From the NCBI GenBank assembly GCA_028284385.1, contig JANQRT010000053.1, forward strand, positions 1-64,000: a stretch of 64,000 nt of DNA. The letters are read 5' to 3'. The position numbers were made by a program, and so were the translations under genes. This DNA is from Opitutaceae bacterium (GTDB lineage Bacteria > Verrucomicrobiota > Verrucomicrobiia > Opitutales > Opitutaceae). A model generated the notes under the pieces. The model was not told the origin of the DNA and ran no database searches. It saw only the letters and a list, made by a program, of their open reading frames with translations. How positions within the stretch are numbered: the first letter of the stretch is position 1; each line of letters opens with the position of its first letter. Positions 62,709-64,000 of this stretch are shown piece after piece.

Positions 62709-63601
62709 TCTCCAAATTCATGAGAAATTCCTGAGCTATCGTAAACGATGAAACTCAAAGCGCTGTCGTTGGAGACCGTTTCATTTAAAGCGTCGCTATT
62801 CATGAGAATGGCAGCTGTACTGGCGGCATCCGCCAATGCGGCGTCGCTAGCGAAAGCGTAGCTCCGCGCCCACAGCGCGTCGCCCTTTTTGCCGTCCGGA
62901 TCGATAATGTGGTTTTCGTTGAAGACGAAACCGGAACTGGCTAAGGCGCTACCCTCAGGCAAAGTGATGGTTCCCGTTGCGTCGCCACAACCAATGCCGA
63001 GTGACCAGCCTGCCAGATCTTCTGGGGAGCCGATTGAAAGATAAGCGCTTCCAGCCGACTCCAATACTGCTCTCCCAATTCCCCACTCGCCAAAAATCTT
63101 GGCTAGTCGGTCCAAGGCGAATCCTTTTCCGATTCCTCCTAAGTCGAGGAGCGGTCCTGCTCTGAGTTTTTGGGCGACACTCGCATCGCGGTCGAGAGCA
63201 ATGACGGGGTCTTCACTCAGTTCGGCTAGCGTGTCGCTCGTCGACGGCAAATGGGAAAAGGATCCTAGCTGGCCTTTGGCCTGCAGCGATTCCCAGCCAA
63301 GGAAAGGGTGATATTTTCCGTCGAACAGGGCGCTCGCCTGAAAGGCCATCAAGAGGCACTCGAGAGTTTCCGGACTAATTCTGACCGAGTCTCCTTCTCG
63401 AGCCCGATTGATTCGCGTCACATCGCTACTCTCCACATAAAGGCTTAGAAGATTTTCAAGCTTGTCCAGATATTCAGACGCTTCGCGGGAAGCCTGCCGC
63501 ATGGCTTTCAAGTCTTCGCCCTGCAAATGGAAGACGAATTCGCAGGCCATGGCCTGGCATTCGAAAGACGTAACATTGGGAATCTCGGAGAAAGTGGCCA
63601 T
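62699..63601 (-). CDS. apbE: ApbE-type FAD:protein FMN transferase
   Basis: I chose the ATG 63601, ten bases after the preceding stop; the frame runs open upstream to 63715 but that would overlap the upstream gene. The 300-residue protein has the ApbE core SLYVESSDVTRINRAR, GPLLDLGGIGKGFALDRL, ESAGSAYLSIG and HIIDPDG. The family attaches FMN to Thr of NqrB/NqrC-like partners. No signal peptide or lipobox is obvious, in contrast to most ApbE proteins. It sits in an operon with the Agl23-like gene and the GT2. Confidence 0.85.
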   Translation of the reverse strand: MATFSEIPNVTSFECQAMACEFVFHLQGEDLKAMRQASREASEYLDKLENLLSLYVESSDVTRINRAREGDSVRISPETLECLLMAFQASALFDGKYHPFLGWESLQAKGQLGSFSHLPSTSDTLAELSEDPVIALDRDASVAQKLRAGPLLDLGGIGKGFALDRLAKIFGEWGIGRAVLESAGSAYLSIGSPEDLAGWSLGIGCGDATGTITLPEGSALASSGFVFNENHIIDPDGKKGDALWARSYAFASDAALADAASTAAILMNSDALNETVSNDSALSFIVYDSSGISHEFGDWP

Positions 63602-63611
63602 TAGATTCGCG

Positions 63612-64000
63612 TCACTCACGAGTATCCATAAATTGGGCCCAAAGCCTTTTTCCGATCCAGCATTCCAAAACGACGTTTTCACGAAGCCCATGATATTCCA
63701 CAATATGGGTTTCAAAGAGAGGATCAGAAGAGGCCTCTCGGCTGGAAGCAGGTTTTATCACGACCTCCAGATTCGGAACCTCGTCTCCCTCCGACCAATA
63801 GCCAATCGTACCGCTACTCCTCCAATACCAAGCCAAGGGCCAAGCCGTTTCGTCGCCTACAACGGCCACCTCCAATGGCGATGTCTGGTCGAGCTCTTCC
63901 AAAGTCTCCAGTCGGTCGATCAACTTTTGAAATTGGGAAGAGGTATGCTGATAGATATACGGATTTCGCGAATCGCTCGCATAGCGCTTGGCTTGTGCCG
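63612..64000 (-). CDS. C-terminal part of Agl23/TIGR03663-like membrane glycosyltransferase-type protein
   Basis: The frame stays open to the window end (the upstream codons read AKRYASDSRNPYIYQHTSSQ), so only about the last 129 residues are present; the TTG at 63923 is internal, not a start. The NPYIYQHTS phrase, the WPLAWYWRSSGTIGYW segment and the short C-terminal domain fit the TIGR03663 (flippase activity-associated, Agl23) group with an N-terminal GT39-like membrane domain outside the window. It would work with the polyprenyl-phosphate-sugar GT2 encoded downstream. Confidence 0.7.
   Translation of the reverse strand, partial: AQAKRYASDSRNPYIYQHTSSQFQKLIDRLETLEELDQTSPLEVAVVGDETAWPLAWYWRSSGTIGYWSEGDEVPNLEVVIKPASSREASSDPLFETHIVEYHGLRENVVLECWIGKRLWAQFMDTRE

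Noticed and set aside
1-64000. Integron integrase, transposase, tRNA or rRNA genes
   Set aside because: I looked for tyrosine-recombinase, DDE and tRNA patterns and saw none; the absence of intI is a real weakness of the cassette interpretation.

Overview
The window reads as marine, heterotrophic Verrucomicrobiota, most likely class Opitutae. This is inferred from family content, not from a marker gene. The pointers are a giant surface protein ending in the tandem 'GFV.G-x-GGFVI-x-GVGPS' repeat common in Opitutae, a DUF1592/DUF1552 pair, several sulfatases, a DUF1080 protein, a PadR plus orphan ABC permease (ADOP) pair, and short ECF sigma modules with Spy-like partners. I saw no rRNA, tRNA or CRISPR array.

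Layout. 0-6.4 kb: 3' part of a secreted multidomain protein, a tiny membrane protein, a VanY-type peptidase, a GNAT acetyltransferase and a 2-hydroxyacid dehydrogenase. 6.4-16.6 kb: an efflux operon (TolC-like protein, adaptor, two RND pumps) behind a promoter that carries a BlaI/MecI-like dyad. 16.8-22.6 kb, minus strand: DUF1592 haem protein, DUF1552 protein and an ankyrin-repeat protein. 22.6-29.2 kb: an accessory block with every gene on the plus strand. 29.2-35.1 kb, minus: membrane protein, alditol-oxidase-like flavoprotein, sulfatase, SYLF protein and an acidic-tail membrane protein. 35.2-42.4 kb: BI-1 protein, PadR/ADOP pair, and an ECF module flanked by two paralogous secreted TonB-C proteins. 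42.6-51.8 kb: carbohydrate and sulfate-ester genes (aldo/keto reductase, GST, two sulfatases, GH27-like enzyme, SDR). 51.8-54 kb: ovoA for ovothiol synthesis. 54.4-55.8 kb: a second ECF module. 55.8-64 kb: Nudix, GDPD, serine hydrolase, DUF1080 protein, NRAMP-related transporter, and an Agl23-like/ApbE/GT2 operon that runs off the window.

The most interesting region is 22.8-26.8 kb. Small, mostly unrecognised genes and a vapBC toxin-antitoxin pair all point the same way. They are separated by imperfect palindromes placed between one stop and the next start. Several have the architecture of integron attC recombination sites: an R''/R' core (AAC...GTT), a 5-6 nt spacer TTYRGC before GTT, paired L arms and extrahelical bases. 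Two of these elements, around vapBC, are clearly homologous ~105-bp repeats. No integron integrase is in the window, so this would be an integrase-less cassette cluster (CALIN) or the far end of an integron. A vapC relic at 29.05 kb and a PER-like class A beta-lactamase lie in the same plus-strand block.

Other points of note: an in-frame amber codon inside the second ECF module's small membrane gene; an RND pump with about 230 extra residues carrying hydrophobic segments; and a Spy/CpxP-like helical region shared by three separate proteins.
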